Shown: piece after piece, positions 48,721 to 61,079 of the stretch
How the letters are laid out: each line of letters starts with the position of its first letter
How positions within the stretch are numbered: position 1 is the first letter of the stretch
NCBI GenBank assembly: GCA_028564705.1
Contig: JAPXFQ010002130.1
Location: forward strand, 870,501-934,500
Direction: 5' to 3'
DNA: 64,000 nucleotides
DNA from: Apricaphanius iberus
Taxonomy: Eukaryota; Chordata; Actinopteri; Cyprinodontiformes; Aphaniidae
Notes under the pieces: generated by a model
What the model was told of the DNA's origin: nothing
What the model saw: only the letters and a program-made list of their open reading frames with translations
Database searches by the model: none
Made by a program: the position numbers and the translations under genes

Positions 48721-48967
48721 CAGGCCAAGACAAACCAACATGTTGAAAATCCACAATTTGTGATCAGACCTGTCTCAACGTTCTTCTGAGCAGACCAGAG
48801 CACTCTGAACACTCCACACACTGCAGGAATATCGGTTTGGATTATTTTAAGAGCCATTCCGATAATTTGGGGATTTTTGCAAATGCTGGAAGAGGAGATT
48901 CGGACATTTTCAAATTTTTCACATTTTAAGTATCGGTTCATGGGATCAGTTAACTTAACCAATATTG

Positions 48968-49026
48968 AAACTAGTACATTAGAACAGTATCGGCCCAGAT
49001 ACCCGTATTGATAACGGGGAATCCCT
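48968..49026. mobile_element. hAT-type terminal fragment
   Basis: Reversed, it starts TTAGGGATTCCCCGTTATCA and includes CTGTTCTAATGTACTAG, matching the 9291-9360 fragment. Confidence 0.5.
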
Positions 49027-49045
49027 AAATTTTATGCTTTTATCA

Positions 49046-49838
49046 AACACTCACTGGTACACCTTGCTAGTACCGACTTTTTGCCTTCAGAATTTCCTTA
49101 ATCCTTCGTGGCATAGATTCAACAGGTACTGGAAACATTTCTCAGAGATTTTTGGCCCATATGGACATGATATTCTGTATTTCAAAATGGTACATTTGTA
49201 TAGCACTTTACTTAGTCCCTGTGGAAGCCAAAGCACTTTGCTCTACATTCAGTCATTCACCCATTCATGAACACATTTGCACACTGGTGATGGTAAGCTA
49301 AGTTGTAGCCACAGCTTTCCAGGGGTGCACTGGCCACTGGAGAGGCTGCTGGCCACTGGCACCACCAGTAGGCAACGGGTGATGTGTCTTGACCAAGGAC
49401 ACAACGACCGAGACAGTCGGCACTGGGGCTTGAACTGCCAACCTTCCGATTACAAAACAACATCCCAAGCCACATTCGCCCCCACGGTCATTAGCAACAA
49501 TACTCAGGTAGCCTGTGGCGTTGCAATGATGACCAATTTGTACTAAGGGGCCCACAGTGTGGCAAGAAAATTTCCCCCACATCATTACACCACCACCAGC
49601 AGCCTGAACCGTTGATAGAACGCAGGATGGATCCATGCTTTCATGTTGTTGACGCCAAATCTATCAGCTCGAATCAGTCTGACCATCCTCCTTTGACCTC
49701 TGGCATCAACCAAGCTTTTTTTGCCCACAGAACTACACTGACCAGATATTTTCCCTTTTTTGGAACATGCGTTTGGCTGATTAGACATTTGTGTTAACGA
49801 GCAGATGGGCAGGTGTGCCTAATAAAGTGGCCAGAAAG
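49046..49838 (-). mobile_element. Tc1-like transposon, broken, with nested SINE
   Basis: The right end, reversed, reads GGCCACTTTATTAGGCACAC. The minus strand codes MDPSCVLSTVQAAGGGVMMW, the Tc1 catalytic-core region. The left part keeps CTTCGTGGCATAGATTCAAC, the end of the transposase gene. The middle of the gene is missing and a SINE (49180-49475) sits at the gap. Not able to move itself. Confidence 0.75.
49180..49475 (-). mobile_element. tRNA-derived SINE inserted in a Tc1-like element
   Basis: On the minus strand: TGGCTTGGGATG (A-box-like), then GGCAGTTCAAGCCCC (B box), and a tail with AAAGTGCTTTGGCTTCCACA near 49230, the tail class also seen at 55380-55429. Confidence 0.65.
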
Positions 49839-49924
49839 TATATGTTTTGTTTCTTTCTTTACTACTGAATGTAAAGCACCTTGACTACCCTGTTGCTGAA
49901 AATTAGCTATAATAATAAAATTGC

Positions 49925-50170
49925 CTTGCCCTTTAAGAGGAAGAAACCTCCAGCAGAACCTGGATCAGTACGAGCAGCCATATGCCACGATCGTCTGGAG
50001 GTTCAAGAAGACAGAGCAAAGACACTGAAAGAAGATGTTAAATAAAGTAGAAAGTTTATAACAGCATACAGAGGATGAGCAGTAAATGGGAGCATCATCC
50101 CTGTCTTTGCCCCCCTCCAAGAAAGGGTCACAGCTTAACAGAGCGCTAGACTAGGTGTAGCTTCTATGGA
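49925..50170 (-). repeat. Reversed fragment of the retroelement at 45090-45610
   Basis: AGGAAGAAACCTCCAGCAGAACC at 49939 is the reverse of text near 45385. The continuation diverges. Confidence 0.5.
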
Positions 50171-51469
50171 GAGAAAAACACAGAGAATACAGAGTTAGCA
50201 GGTGAAATAACAGCAAATAATGCAATTGGAAAGTAGTAGACAGGAAAAATAGTGAAGAAAAGTCGTCTTAGGAAGCCTAAATATATAGATCAAAGAATGT
50301 CCATTTTTGAATGATCCAGTCGACAAGATCAAGATTAAAAATCAGAGGTGACTGAATCTTTTCTTGGTTGGGCTTCAGCTCTAGCCTCTTATTGATTTTT
50401 GTGTTTTTTTGTTGCTTAGTTGTCGAAGCACTTTGGTCAACAGTGGTTGTTTTTTAGATGTGTTATATAACTAAATTTTACCTGACCCGAGCAAACACTT
50501 GCAGCTATTATTGAGGCAAAAGGTAGTTTTACAACTAGACATAGGATCTTTGAATGGAAAATGGAAGCTTCAGTTTTTCACATTTCTATTACAAACAAAA
50601 AATGAAATCATGTATAAATTTCACTCCTTCTCGCAAGTATGCCCTACTTTATGTTGGCATATCAAAGAAAATCCCATTAACATACATATACATATGTTAT
50701 ATACTGAAAAGATCTCATCAACCCAACCCTGTTTCTGCAAGGCATTGTACTGTAGGTCCACCTAAAGATTATCTGGAAAGGCTCAAATTGTTTTTTCAAA
50801 TGCAAGAAAAGCAACAAAAAGGCGGTAAGAAAATAATGAAAGTATTATAAGTTTCTATACATATGACCCCAGTGTAAGGTCACAGTTGTACATCTGTTAG
50901 CTTATAGGTCAGAATTTCTCAACAACTATGAAAACTGTTCAAGTCAGTGGACAAAACCCAAACAAGTAAAACACCAAAAGTGGTATTTAAGGGCTTATAT
51001 TTCAGTACAACTGTACACAAAACTGCTGAGAAAAGCAAAAATGATCCATCACAGGCTTAATGTGTCATATGCTTGCAGGCCCACCCAGCGCAATGACTGC
51101 AGTCATTTGCTTTTGTTTTTTTTCATAAGCTATTTTATCATCTGCAGTGTTGCACTGAAAATGTTCACACAACCTCCCACGCTGGCTAAGTGAGCTCCAG
51201 ATGGAAAACGGAGCCATCATTCCCACAGTGAGGACGGCGCATATATTCACAACAAAAACTCTTGAAATGTTTTCCAGGCTGGATGGAAACAGACGCTGTG
51301 TGGCGACTCAGCATCTCGGAAAATTTCTTGGCACTGTAGGCCCACTTTCTGACGCCTAAATAGGGCTGTTAAAAATGCTGCCGGCCTGGAGGATGGATTT
51401 AAGCAGCACTGCCCTTCTATGGAAGGGGAGAAGGGACATTTCTAGGTCCTCGCCTTGAAATCATTCGCA
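50171..51469. other. Intergenic, no gene seen
   Basis: 50590-50770 carries worn Tc1-type terminal text (TATGTTGGCATATCAAAGAAA). 51060-51440 is less AT-rich and free of known repeats, a candidate non-coding conserved element. Confidence 0.35.
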
Positions 51470-52395
51470 TTTTGTCACATTACAACTACAGAATTTGCTG
51501 TATTTTATTAGGATTCTATGTGATAGTGGTGCATATTGTGAAGTAATAAAAACATACATGGTTTTCAACTTTTTTATGAATGGAAATGTATGAAAAATCA
51601 CCTCATTATTAATCTCAGTATAAAGGAAGCTGTTCTGTAAGGGTCTCAGAGGATTGTTAGAGAACATTAGTGATCAACCAGCATCATGAAGACCAATGAA
51701 CACAGTTAACACTGGAAGCACTTTTTATCTTGTTTTAATACATATTTATTAATTCCCTACAGTAAGTATTGTTATTATATTGCAAAATGACTTAGAAAAG
51801 TATTTTTCCAAAATTTTTAATTATGTAAATAAGTTCTTTATTTTGATCTTTTTTTATTTCATTTCACTCTCTAAAATACCACCAAAACTAACTGGCCATG
51901 CAAGAAGGTAATTAATCAGGAAAGCATTCAAGAGGCCCATGGTAACTCTGGAGGAACCGCAAAGATCCATAGCTCAGGTGGGTGAAACTATTAAAGCAAA
52001 AAACAATTGGAATTCCAGTTTGTATGTAAGAAACAGAAAAAACATGTGGAAGAAGCTGCTCAGCTCAGATGGGTGTGAAAATACACTTCCTGGCCCATAT
52101 CAGTGTTTGTAGCACATGTTAAACATTTAAAATGAACCATGATGCTTCCATCTCCATGTTTCACTGCTCAGAGTTGATGGGAGGATGAATTAGACTAAAG
52201 TCCTGCAAGACAACCTGTTAGAGGCTGCAGAAGAGTTCATCTAATCTGATGGTCATTTACTTTCCACTTCAAAATTATGCATCGCTTTGTGTTGGTCTAT
52301 CCCATAAAATCTCTACAAAATACAAAGAAGTTTGCAAATGTTTGCAAATATGACAAAATGTGCAAAAGGTCTCCCTAAAACTAGTAGATGTGACT
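51470..52395 (+). mobile_element. Decayed Tc1-like transposon
   Basis: Left end CATTTTGTCACATTACAACT and reversed right end CATTTTGTCATATTTGCAAA are matching termini. Between them are worn transposase-region pieces in order (CATCATGAAGACCAATGAAC, GAGGCCCATGGTAACTCTGG, AGAGTTGATGGGAGGATGAA), with foreign AT-rich sequence at about 51715-51885. No open frame. Confidence 0.7.
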
Positions 52396-53587
52396 CATAA
52401 AGCAAAAGACTGAGAGTGACAGCATGTGTTCAAGGTGACACAAAGGAAAGGAAAGAAAGAGAAAGCCTGCAGAGGCTAACATCTACCCTGGCCTGAATGA
52501 CTATCATTACTGTAATGACTATGTAATGTTTTCTTTCCTGGACCAGTAATTGTTACCAACCCTTCTGTTCAAACATGCAGGTGGACAAATTGCTGCAGAG
52601 AATTACTTTCCTTGATCGTGGACTTAATTATTTCCAAGATCCAGGCTTCAAAGACGAGTTTCCCGGCTTTAAACCTAACCGATACCATTTCTGCCATAGT
52701 TTCCACCCCCTAAAAAAATAAACAAAAACAAACAAAAAACAACCGAAATATAATTGTCTTACTGCAGCTTTCAGTATTAATGTCAATAACAAGGTTGTTC
52801 ATAATATAGTCGTTCATAATATAGTTGTCATGTCTATAAAAAGACGAGGGTATTGAGAAAGAAGGGAGGTCCCTGACATGACAGAGAGGCTGTGCCTGTA
52901 TAGCTGACCCTTTTAAACTTTCATGCTCCATAAAACTCATATACGCCTTACCACCACCTGTGCCAAACTGACCATGACTCTTAAAATCAACCAGATGTGG
53001 CTTCAAGTCCAGGATTCCCAAGCCCCATCTGAACAAACGCTAACGCTTGGTGAAGAGGGAGGATGTGTTACGGCAAAGATGGATTACTGTATGTGCTTTT
53101 TTTATCTGTGAACAAACAGGAATTTATACATTGAGAAAACTCACAACTATTCATGTAAATATTCAATATTTGTTTGTGTGTGTGTAAAACGGTAGGGTTG
53201 TTGTGGGGTTGGTTTCGACCACCTACCCCCCTATCAAAAATCATCCTCACTAACTGTAACATTCAGAAAGCAAATCTCAAGGTTTTTTTTCTATTTATAT
53301 AGAAGCTCTCGCTGGCTCTAGCACAGCTAGATGCCCCAGGAGGTTAGAAAAGCAGAGGTGTTGCTGATGTTTACCAGAATTACAGTATGGAATGGATTTT
53401 GGGGTTTTGCATTTTTTCTCTTTTTTGTGGTTCATATGTAGAACCCCCGCCTATGCGTGGTTCAGTATTCATAGATTTTTCTGCGAAATGTGACTCCAAT
53501 TTATTTGCTGGAAATCTGCTTATTAACAGTTTTTTTTTCCTTTTGGCCCATATCTCGAATATTTAAAAGAAAATATTTTCTTTTTTT
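52396..53587. other. Intergenic, nothing recognised
   Basis: AT-rich, no convincing gene or named repeat apart from short simple sequence. Confidence 0.35.
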
Positions 53588-53766
53588 TAAAAAAGGATTT
53601 TGTGGCCACAGGGAACTTTATTCAACAGGCAATAGAACAGAAAGGGGGAGAGACATCGGCAAGGGTCCGTGGGAATAGAAGTTGAACCCAGATAAGCGCT
53701 ACAAGGACTAGAGGCCTCTGAGCATGGGGTGCCTGTTTTAACCGCTGTGCTACGTGACACCCCATT
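53588..53766 (-). mobile_element. tRNA-derived SINE (family of 60313)
   Basis: Minus strand: GTGTCACGTAGCACAGCGGTT, ACCCCATGCTCAGAGGCC, TGGGTTCAACTTCTATTCC (B box) and a tail GAATAAAGTTCCCTGTGGCC. It aligns with the plus-strand copy at 60313-60480. Confidence 0.7.
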
Positions 53767-54825
53767 CAAAGGAAAATCTATCTTGACAACCTGGAATATC
53801 AATAATACTACTTCACTCCCTATTGGCTAGCATTTATAAAGAAGCCAATCCAGGAGCGCCATTTATTTTCTACAGGCACAGATTGGCTGTAATCCCATGA
53901 GCGGAAACAAGGAAGACTGTATATTTAGCTTCTACAGTAGTGCTGAGACTGTGTCCACTAAATGCATATTGGAGAACACATGTAGCAATACCTAATAAAT
54001 CTGCTCGTTTAAAGCGTTTTTGGAGGAGGTGTAAAGTATTCACATATTCACTTATTACCAACTCTTGCGAGCGGTCCGTAAAACCTGTGGAAACAGGAGA
54101 TCCAGTATAGACTCAGTATTGAAGCCAACATGATGTAGGCTCCTCCAAACAAGTCATTGCTGCTAGAGACCTTAGGCTCTATTTACACGACAACGTTGCA
54201 GTTTTTGTTTGAATATGTGAGTGAAAACGAACTCCATTGACACGACAGGGCACGCGATTGAAAACGATGTAGTACATAGGAACGACCTTTAGATGGCAGT
54301 GTGACCCATATATTTAGGGTTCCAAGGTTCCCTCATCACAACACGGAAAAGAAACATCTCCAGGTAATGAACGGGTCTTGTCCACAAACATCTTGTAGTT
54401 CTCCTCCTCTTGAAGAAAGGCATATTGATTGTTTGACGCATTTACTGTATGCGTTTTCATTGGCGAACGCATAAAAGCCTCATGATCTCTAACTTTTGCT
54501 TACAGAGACCAAATAACTTCAGAAGCTGCATCAGCATTAACAGCATACACGGATCTGCCATTGTTTTTTTCTGAAGAAAGGCAGAGTGCACAGGTCCAAA
54601 AAGGATGTAGGCGGCTGGTAGGGACGTAATTGTTGTCAAAAGACTTCTTTAATATCCATAAAACTTACATGGAGGGGATGAGTGGGATCTTGGGGAACCT
54701 GTACTGCCTTTTTTAATAAAAGCTGTGAATACAAATGTGAAAGTTGATGTTGTTCGTGTCCAATAATCTTTCCAACCTGGTTGACGACTTGTGCACTTGT
54801 GTTCTTTTGTTTGACTGATAGGTGC

Positions 54826-55173
54826 TAGGGAAAATATCGATATACCAATATATCGCAATATTTTAGGTCATGATATTGTATTGATATTCAAAAGCAAAGT
54901 GTTGTTTTTTTTTTATTTTCAAAATTCATTTTGGCAGTAAAATTGAAAGTGGGACTGCTAGTTGGTGGATGTTTTCTCTTTCTTTGATCCAGTGGATTAA
55001 CTAGAACTAGTGTTTAAACTGGATGTGTTATAGATGAAACAGGTTGGAGTGTTCATGATGTTATGACAGGCTTTCTACAGTTAAACTTAGTTTTGAAAAT
55101 CCCAATATATAGTATAACTCATAGTATTGTGATACATATTGTATTGCCAGATTCTTGCCAATATACATCCCTA
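54826..55173. mobile_element. hAT-type MITE with TAGGG termini
   Basis: Starts TAGGGAAAATATCGATATAC and ends CAATATACATCCCTA, with the TATCGATA / ATATTG-rich arms typical of this fish MITE group. Its 8-bp duplication ATAGGTGC is at 54818-54825 on the left, but on the right it appears only after the adjoining SINE, at 55430-55437. Confidence 0.65.
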
Positions 55174-55429
55174 ATTGTGGGCGACTGTGGCTCAGTAGTA
55201 GAGTAGTTGGCTTGCAATCGTCGTAGGGTCGTAGGTTCGATTCCAGCTTCCTCCAGTCACATGTTGATGAGCCCCAGGGCAAGGCACTTAACCCCAAAAA
55301 CATCATCCTACCGAGCCATTTTGGCTATCGGTGTATGAATGTGAGTGTGAATGGGTGAATGTGGCTTCAATGTAAAGTGCTTTGAGTGGTCAGTATGAAT
55401 AGAAAAGCGCTATATAACTTTACCATTTA
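55174..55429 (+). mobile_element. Near full-length tRNA-derived SINE
   Basis: Head TGTGGCTCAGTAGTAGAG (A box) and GGTTCGATTCC (B box), then a body, and the tail AAAGTGCTTTGAGTGGTCAG with GCGCTATATAACTTTACC. Lies exactly between the MITE end and its target duplication. Pol III promoter boxes are intact in outline. Confidence 0.8.
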
Positions 55430-55679
55430 ATAGGTGCCCATACCATGACACCACACCAGCACACCCACAGCAACCTTCTAATATACACATGCAATGGAAA
55501 CACTTTAATCTAATATATTCAGGGGATTAACCCCATTTGTTTGTTCACTTTCCACGGCTGGGTCTGATCAGTAAACACCTGAAAAAGAACCTTCTAGAAA
55601 ACATGAACACTAAACAATCTCAAAAAGTTACACATAATGCAACCATCTAAATACATTCAAAGTCCATTGCAAAAACAGG

Positions 55680-55930
55680 TTATTGACATTTCATCAAGGG
55701 AAAGGATTTGAAAAATATTTCCAAGGTTTTAGGACTCCAACAAATCACAGTGAGAACTATTATACAGACAGAGAGTAAAATTATTGAACTTTCCAAGGAG
55801 CCCCTATGGGCTACCAAGAGCACATTGAGCTCGGCAAAGAGGTCACAACAAAAAACCTGAAACATCTAAAGAAAGGCAAGGCCTCACTTGCCTTATTTAA
55901 AGTCAGTCCAAAGTTCAAGAATGAAATGGC
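55680..55930 (+). mobile_element. Tc1-like element fragment
   Basis: Worn text of a fish Tc1-like family (AACAAATCACAGTGAGAACT, GGCAAGGCCTCACTTGCC). No open frame. Confidence 0.4.
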
Positions 55931-56689
55931 ACACATTGGGTTTCATGTTTATTTTTATTGATTGTTAGAATGCAGAGCATTAGTGTCAGTGGTGATACAT
56001 ATTTCATGCAACGGTAATGCAATGAAAACAATTCTATTCAGTTGTCAGTGTTGTCTCAGTCTTGGGGCAGGTTTGACGTCCATTCCTGCTTTTTGGTACT
56101 GAACTCCATGTTAATGATCTCCTCTACTGGACATCCAGCTCCTCTTGGTGGGATGATCTTTTCCAGGCCATTTTGTGATGATTTTGAGGCTGCTCCTAGC
56201 AAAACTTTAACCAGATACTTTTCCTCTCATTCTATATTTTCCCCTGTCAGGTTACATATACATATCTCCCATCATATTGGCAATTTATAAACCAGTGTCT
56301 TATCTATGATAAGACATATTGATACAATATTTCTGCTCTCTAGACAATTCCCAGAAAAGAAGAGTGTGATATCCACACTGCTTCTCACACCACCTCACAC
56401 AGGTATGATTTCCTGATCCATATTTTTTTTTACTAGATTTAGGCATGATAAAAACCTAATTGTATTTTTTCCAGCAAAACTCCTTCTACATCCTGGAGTT
56501 GGTGGTTGTTACTTTCACTGAACAATGCATATATCCCATCTGTCTTTATTCCTCACTGGTATTTTAGACTCTTACCCATTTGTCTCGTTTATAATTTCAA
56601 TGTTCCTTGGTACTTTGTTAATAGTACTGAAATCAATCATTTAATCACTACCACAGCATTTCAGATAAACAGCATCATACCAACAACCA

Positions 56690-56770
56690 AACATGGAGGT
56701 GGTTGTGTGATGGTCCGGGGCTCTTTAGCTTTGCGACTTGTAAGACCTGCTGTAGTCAATGAACTGTGAA
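56690..56770 (+). mobile_element. Tc1-like transposase scrap
   Basis: Reads TKHGGGCVMVRG, a worn Tc1 core motif, then loses resemblance. Confidence 0.5.
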
Positions 56771-57090
56771 GTGTTCAGTTTGTTTGAAATCAATTTTGTT
56801 TGCTGGTGATACAAATCTTTTTTTTTTATTGTGGTGACAACATGGAGGAGCTTTTAGATACAGTTTTATAAGAACCTATTGAATTTAAGGGTTCACTCTA
56901 AAAAGTAAAACTTATATTTGATAAAAAAATTTGTATAACATTTTTACATTTAAAAATAACGATTAAATATAAAACCAGTCAAATTTCTCTATTGTATCCT
57001 ACCTTATCATTTGAGTAATATAAAATAAAATGGAATAAGTTGTCATGAACAATTAAAGCTGTTACAGTAACACACAAAACTGAGTACAAT

Positions 57091-57810
57091 GGGGAACCTA
57101 AGTCTCCTCCCCTTCCGGTCGGCCCGTGGGTCCCCAAACCGAAAAAATAATGAATGGAAGTCAATGAAGCGATAAAAGTTATTTTCTGGTCCGCTTTGTC
57201 TTACGTCCTTAATCACACATATGTTGTACTTCGATCTAAATGATAACTAATGATGTACATTTTGAATGTGTGTGTCCAGTGATTTAGGATGCATTTCATT
57301 GTAAAAATTCGTATTTAAAATGCCTACAAATCACAAGTCAGAAGTAGCATATATGACATCATTTGGTTAATAGGAGCTAGCACTAGTTATAGCACGTAAA
57401 ACGCTCACCTAGAGCTTGTAGAGCTTCTCCTCCATGCTGGCTCTCACTCCACCAACTGCTTTAGCCCCAACATAGCTACTACTTTCCACATGGTAAGAAT
57501 TATAGTGGTTTTCTAATGCTCCTTTCTTCGTCCTGGAGGCTACGACCTTCGCTCTCCTTCTTCTTCTGCAGTTGTAGTCTGCTAAACGTTTTCACACAAG
57601 ACCTAAAGTAACTTTTGCCTCCGGTCGAAAATCAGCGTTTTCTCTGCATCAAGATTTGTTTTTAAAATTCACGGACATAATATGTTCGATCCATGGCGCA
57701 TTTCAAACAGGATCAGAAAATATCTTTTATCGCTCCATTAACTCTCATTAATTTTTTTGGGCAGTCGGGGACCCATGGACTGGAAGTAGAAGGGTGTGAC
57801 TTAGGCTCCC
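57091..57810 (+). mobile_element. Foldback (long-TIR) element, copy C, complete
   Basis: About 720 bp with terminal inverted repeats near 105 bp: left GGGGAACCTAAGTC..., right, reversed, GGGAGCCTAAGTCAC..., both continuing through GTGGGTCCCC / ATGGGTCCCC and GCGATAAAAG. Flanked by AAT on both sides, a possible 3-bp duplication. The unique centre contains the text shared with copies A, B and D. No coding capacity. The superfamily is not clear; a 3-bp duplication would favour PIF/Harbinger-like movement. Confidence 0.75.
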
Positions 57811-57814
57811 AATT

Positions 57815-59780
57815 GAGACTTTAAGTAAAAACAACAGTAAACTACAGATGAAACCACATAGATAGATAATAGTAGATAATCCTGAAATCCTAGGCACACT
57901 CACTTAGAGCAAGACTTTTATTGGTTTTTAAATAAAGGTTCAACTTATTCAAAATTTTAAAACAACTTTAAGTAAAACTTTGAATTACAGTTCAGTAGTA
58001 ATTTTAGTTCCTTTTATCTTGATAATCTGATATCACCCAGGGATCAAATTACTATAGATATAAATCTCTCTGCTCTTCTCACGTCCTTGCACCTTACAAC
58101 CATGAGGGGGCAGATTTTTTTTGTGGCCCCTATATGAACAATGTATGTGTTAAACAGTCAGGGCAGACACCTTACTCCCATACACCACTGTCTCTAAGAT
58201 GGTGGCTGGACAATAACCACCAAACACTGACAAAAACATAACTCAAAGGAGAAATAAACAACACGACTATATTTGGAACACAAACTATAACATAAAACAG
58301 AGAACTTCTACAATTAACACGAACATATTACCCATAAGTCTTTGTAGCGTACAACCATCCCCCAACTGTTCTGCTTCTGTTGGTCTCTTTTCAATTCCGT
58401 TCCTGTTACATCTTCATTGCTATGGTGCAGTATGGGGGCCCAAATTAAGACTACTTCCCATCCGCAAGACTTAATATCCATTACGAAGCTGGCAACTGAT
58501 CTGACTATTGATAGTCAGCATAAACGGTGACTGATACTTTGGGGCCAGCAGGGAAAAGGCAAAGTACCCACTTCTGTTTAAACTGGATAGTCTGGCTACT
58601 GACATGCCGAAATTGGCCATCCATTGGATCATCAACTCCCTCAGCTGTCTATTAGCCTGGATTGGCTGGCGATTAGCTTGCTAAAGCTAGCCACACACGG
58701 CATAATTACAAATGACACAATTACAAATACACAATTTATTCTTTGAAATAAACTTGAACCTGGTGTTGAATATTTAGGCATTTCTTCAGTATATCCAACT
58801 AAAGGAACCACTTTGGTGATAGTCCGACATTTAATCAGGTTCATATAACATACTTATAATGATATTTACTGAGCCTGAATTATTTTGTAGAGTGTTGGTT
58901 TTTTGATCTTGATCATTTAACATTAAACCTAAATAAAACAAAGCATATAACATTTGGAAATAAACAACCAATACTGATAAGAAACTGATGATAAATTATA
59001 GAGAAATTCAAAAAGTGATTGAAATAAAATTCCTTTCAATAATAATGGATTAAAAATATAGTTGTAAGTACTTAATGTGTTGAGATAACTTTTGCTCTTC
59101 AATGGATTTAGTGTTTATCAGATTAGTTATTTTAAGCTGAGAAACTCTTTTATAACTGAGGTACCAGATAACTTTCAGCAAAGATTGACTAATCACAGTT
59201 TGTTTAGTTCAAATTTTAGAAATATATGGATTGAACCTGAATAAAGCTAGCCTAAGGATGCAAAATTGTTTTCTGGATGAGCTATAACAGCACCGTCTTA
59301 TTATATTATTTTGCAATCCAACAAAGCCCACTGTATTGTGTTGCATAGTTTCAAATGGCAAAGTAACATGTTTGTATTGGCATAGAAGAACTAGTTTAAT
59401 GTTATTATCTGTCCTAGGCTCTGTACATTCTAAATACAACAGGAATAATGGAATAATAACCACTGGAATAAAATCATATTTACAATAAGACTAACACTCA
59501 GTTGTCACCTTTAATTTGAGAAAAGATATTTCTTTAATGTACTGAAAACAAAATTTGATCTGTTATAAAAAATAATGGAACTTCACCGCAGAACTAACAA
59601 ACTGCACAGGGAAAACAAGTGGAACAACTTCTGTAAAAATGGTAATCAAACATGATTTACCGTGTAAATTAGTTTCTATTTATTAAATAAGCATGGCTGT
59701 GGAATGTGGGCTTTGGTTTTTATTAACATATGAAAACACCTTGTGGGCACATGCAGACCTGGAAAGCATTTCATTCCATT
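57815..59780. other. Intergenic, no gene recognised
   Basis: AT-rich, with no named repeat or convincing reading frame. Confidence 0.35.
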
Positions 59781-59792
59781 TTTAGTCATTAG

Positions 59793-59830
59793 TGTCTCAC
59801 ACACACACACACACACACAGACACACACAC
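59793..59830. repeat. (CA)n microsatellite
   Basis: Near-perfect CA repeat with one CAGA interruption. Confidence 0.95.
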
Positions 59831-60312
59831 TCCTCCATCACTCTTTTTTTTTCCAACACAGACTACCATTCCCAGATGGTCTTTCTCAGACGTTTTTTAA
59901 AAACCCTCCCAGGCCAACTTACTTCAAAAGCGAATTCCACGTCTTTTGAAACAGTTGTAATTGCAGCACATGTGACGCGCTTGTGTCAGCCGTAAAGTAA
60001 CCCCTGATTTTAATCACATCGTGATGGCTGCGGTGATCGCTCCGACACCCGCAAAAAAGCTGAACGCCTCAAACAGGAGAAGTGGGATATTAAAAACTCT
60101 AATCTGAGAGGCAAGAGCACTTGACAGCCAGCAGCTGTTATTGTTTTGGTGAGATTGGGAAAAAGTCTGGCAGTAGTAAATTAATCTGACTCTATTCCCT
60201 GGAGAAAATATGAAAACAAAGAGACCTGACTTTGTGAGTTCTTTTTTCTTAATATCATCTCATTGTTTATTTCTCTCAATTTCAGAAGATGGCCATGTTA
60301 AGGTATCAAAAG

Positions 60313-60480
60313 GGGTGCTGTGTGGCGCAGTAGTTATGATGGGCGCCCCATGTTCAGAGGCCTTAGCCCTCAAAGCAGCTGTCCTGGGTTCAACTCTACT
60401 CCAGGACACTTACCAAATGTCTTTCCCCAATTTGTTACTCTCCATTTTAAATAAAGGCCACTGTGGACACAAAATTAAAA
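60313..60480 (+). mobile_element. tRNA-derived SINE (family of 53588)
   Basis: GTGTGGCGCAGTAGTTATGA, GCCCCATGTTCAGAGGCC, GGGTTCAACTCTACTCC (B box) and the tail AAATAAAGGCCACTGTGG. Same family as 53588-53766 in the opposite direction. Confidence 0.7.
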
Positions 60481-60829
60481 CTAAAGAGAGAGTAGCAAGA
60501 ATACGTTTAATAATGTGCTCATCTCTGTTTCTTATGTGCCTTCTTTTATAAGACTTTTCCCTTCCACTCAACTTTCCACAATTACAGTCAGAGGACTGCC
60601 AAGATGTTAGCCTCCATCCCTTACCTCAGAAAAATGAATGAAACGGAGACCGAGATGAATATGGGGGAAATGCTGCTACTCATATAAACAGGTGTAGTCT
60701 GGCGAAATTTCCACGAGTCCAAATGTAATCTTCTCTGTGGGCAGCCATCTTGAAATCATGTGATCGGAGACAGCGTTTTGATTGGTCACTTGAATACTTA
60801 GGCTCAGCTCACAGAGAGCAAACAGCGAG

Positions 60830-60853
60830 TTTTTCGCCTTGCAAGGCGAAAAA
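60830..60853. repeat. Perfect 24-bp palindrome
   Basis: TTTTTCGCCTTG followed directly by its reverse complement CAAGGCGAAAAA. Confidence 0.85.
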
Positions 60854-61079
60854 TATCAAGCCTGTTTGATTTTCACCTCAGCGCCTCATGAGGCACAAAA
60901 CTCACCAAAAATTCGGCGCACACAGCGAGCTCGACCTTTTTAATATAGTATATCCCTTTTGTCTGTGGTGGCGTTGTAGCAAGAATTGCCGAAAGAAAGT
61001 CCAAGAGAAGCACAAACAGGAAACAGATGCATTATGATAGTCACGCCGTAATGGTCCAGCAGGAGACGTGGTGAAACTC

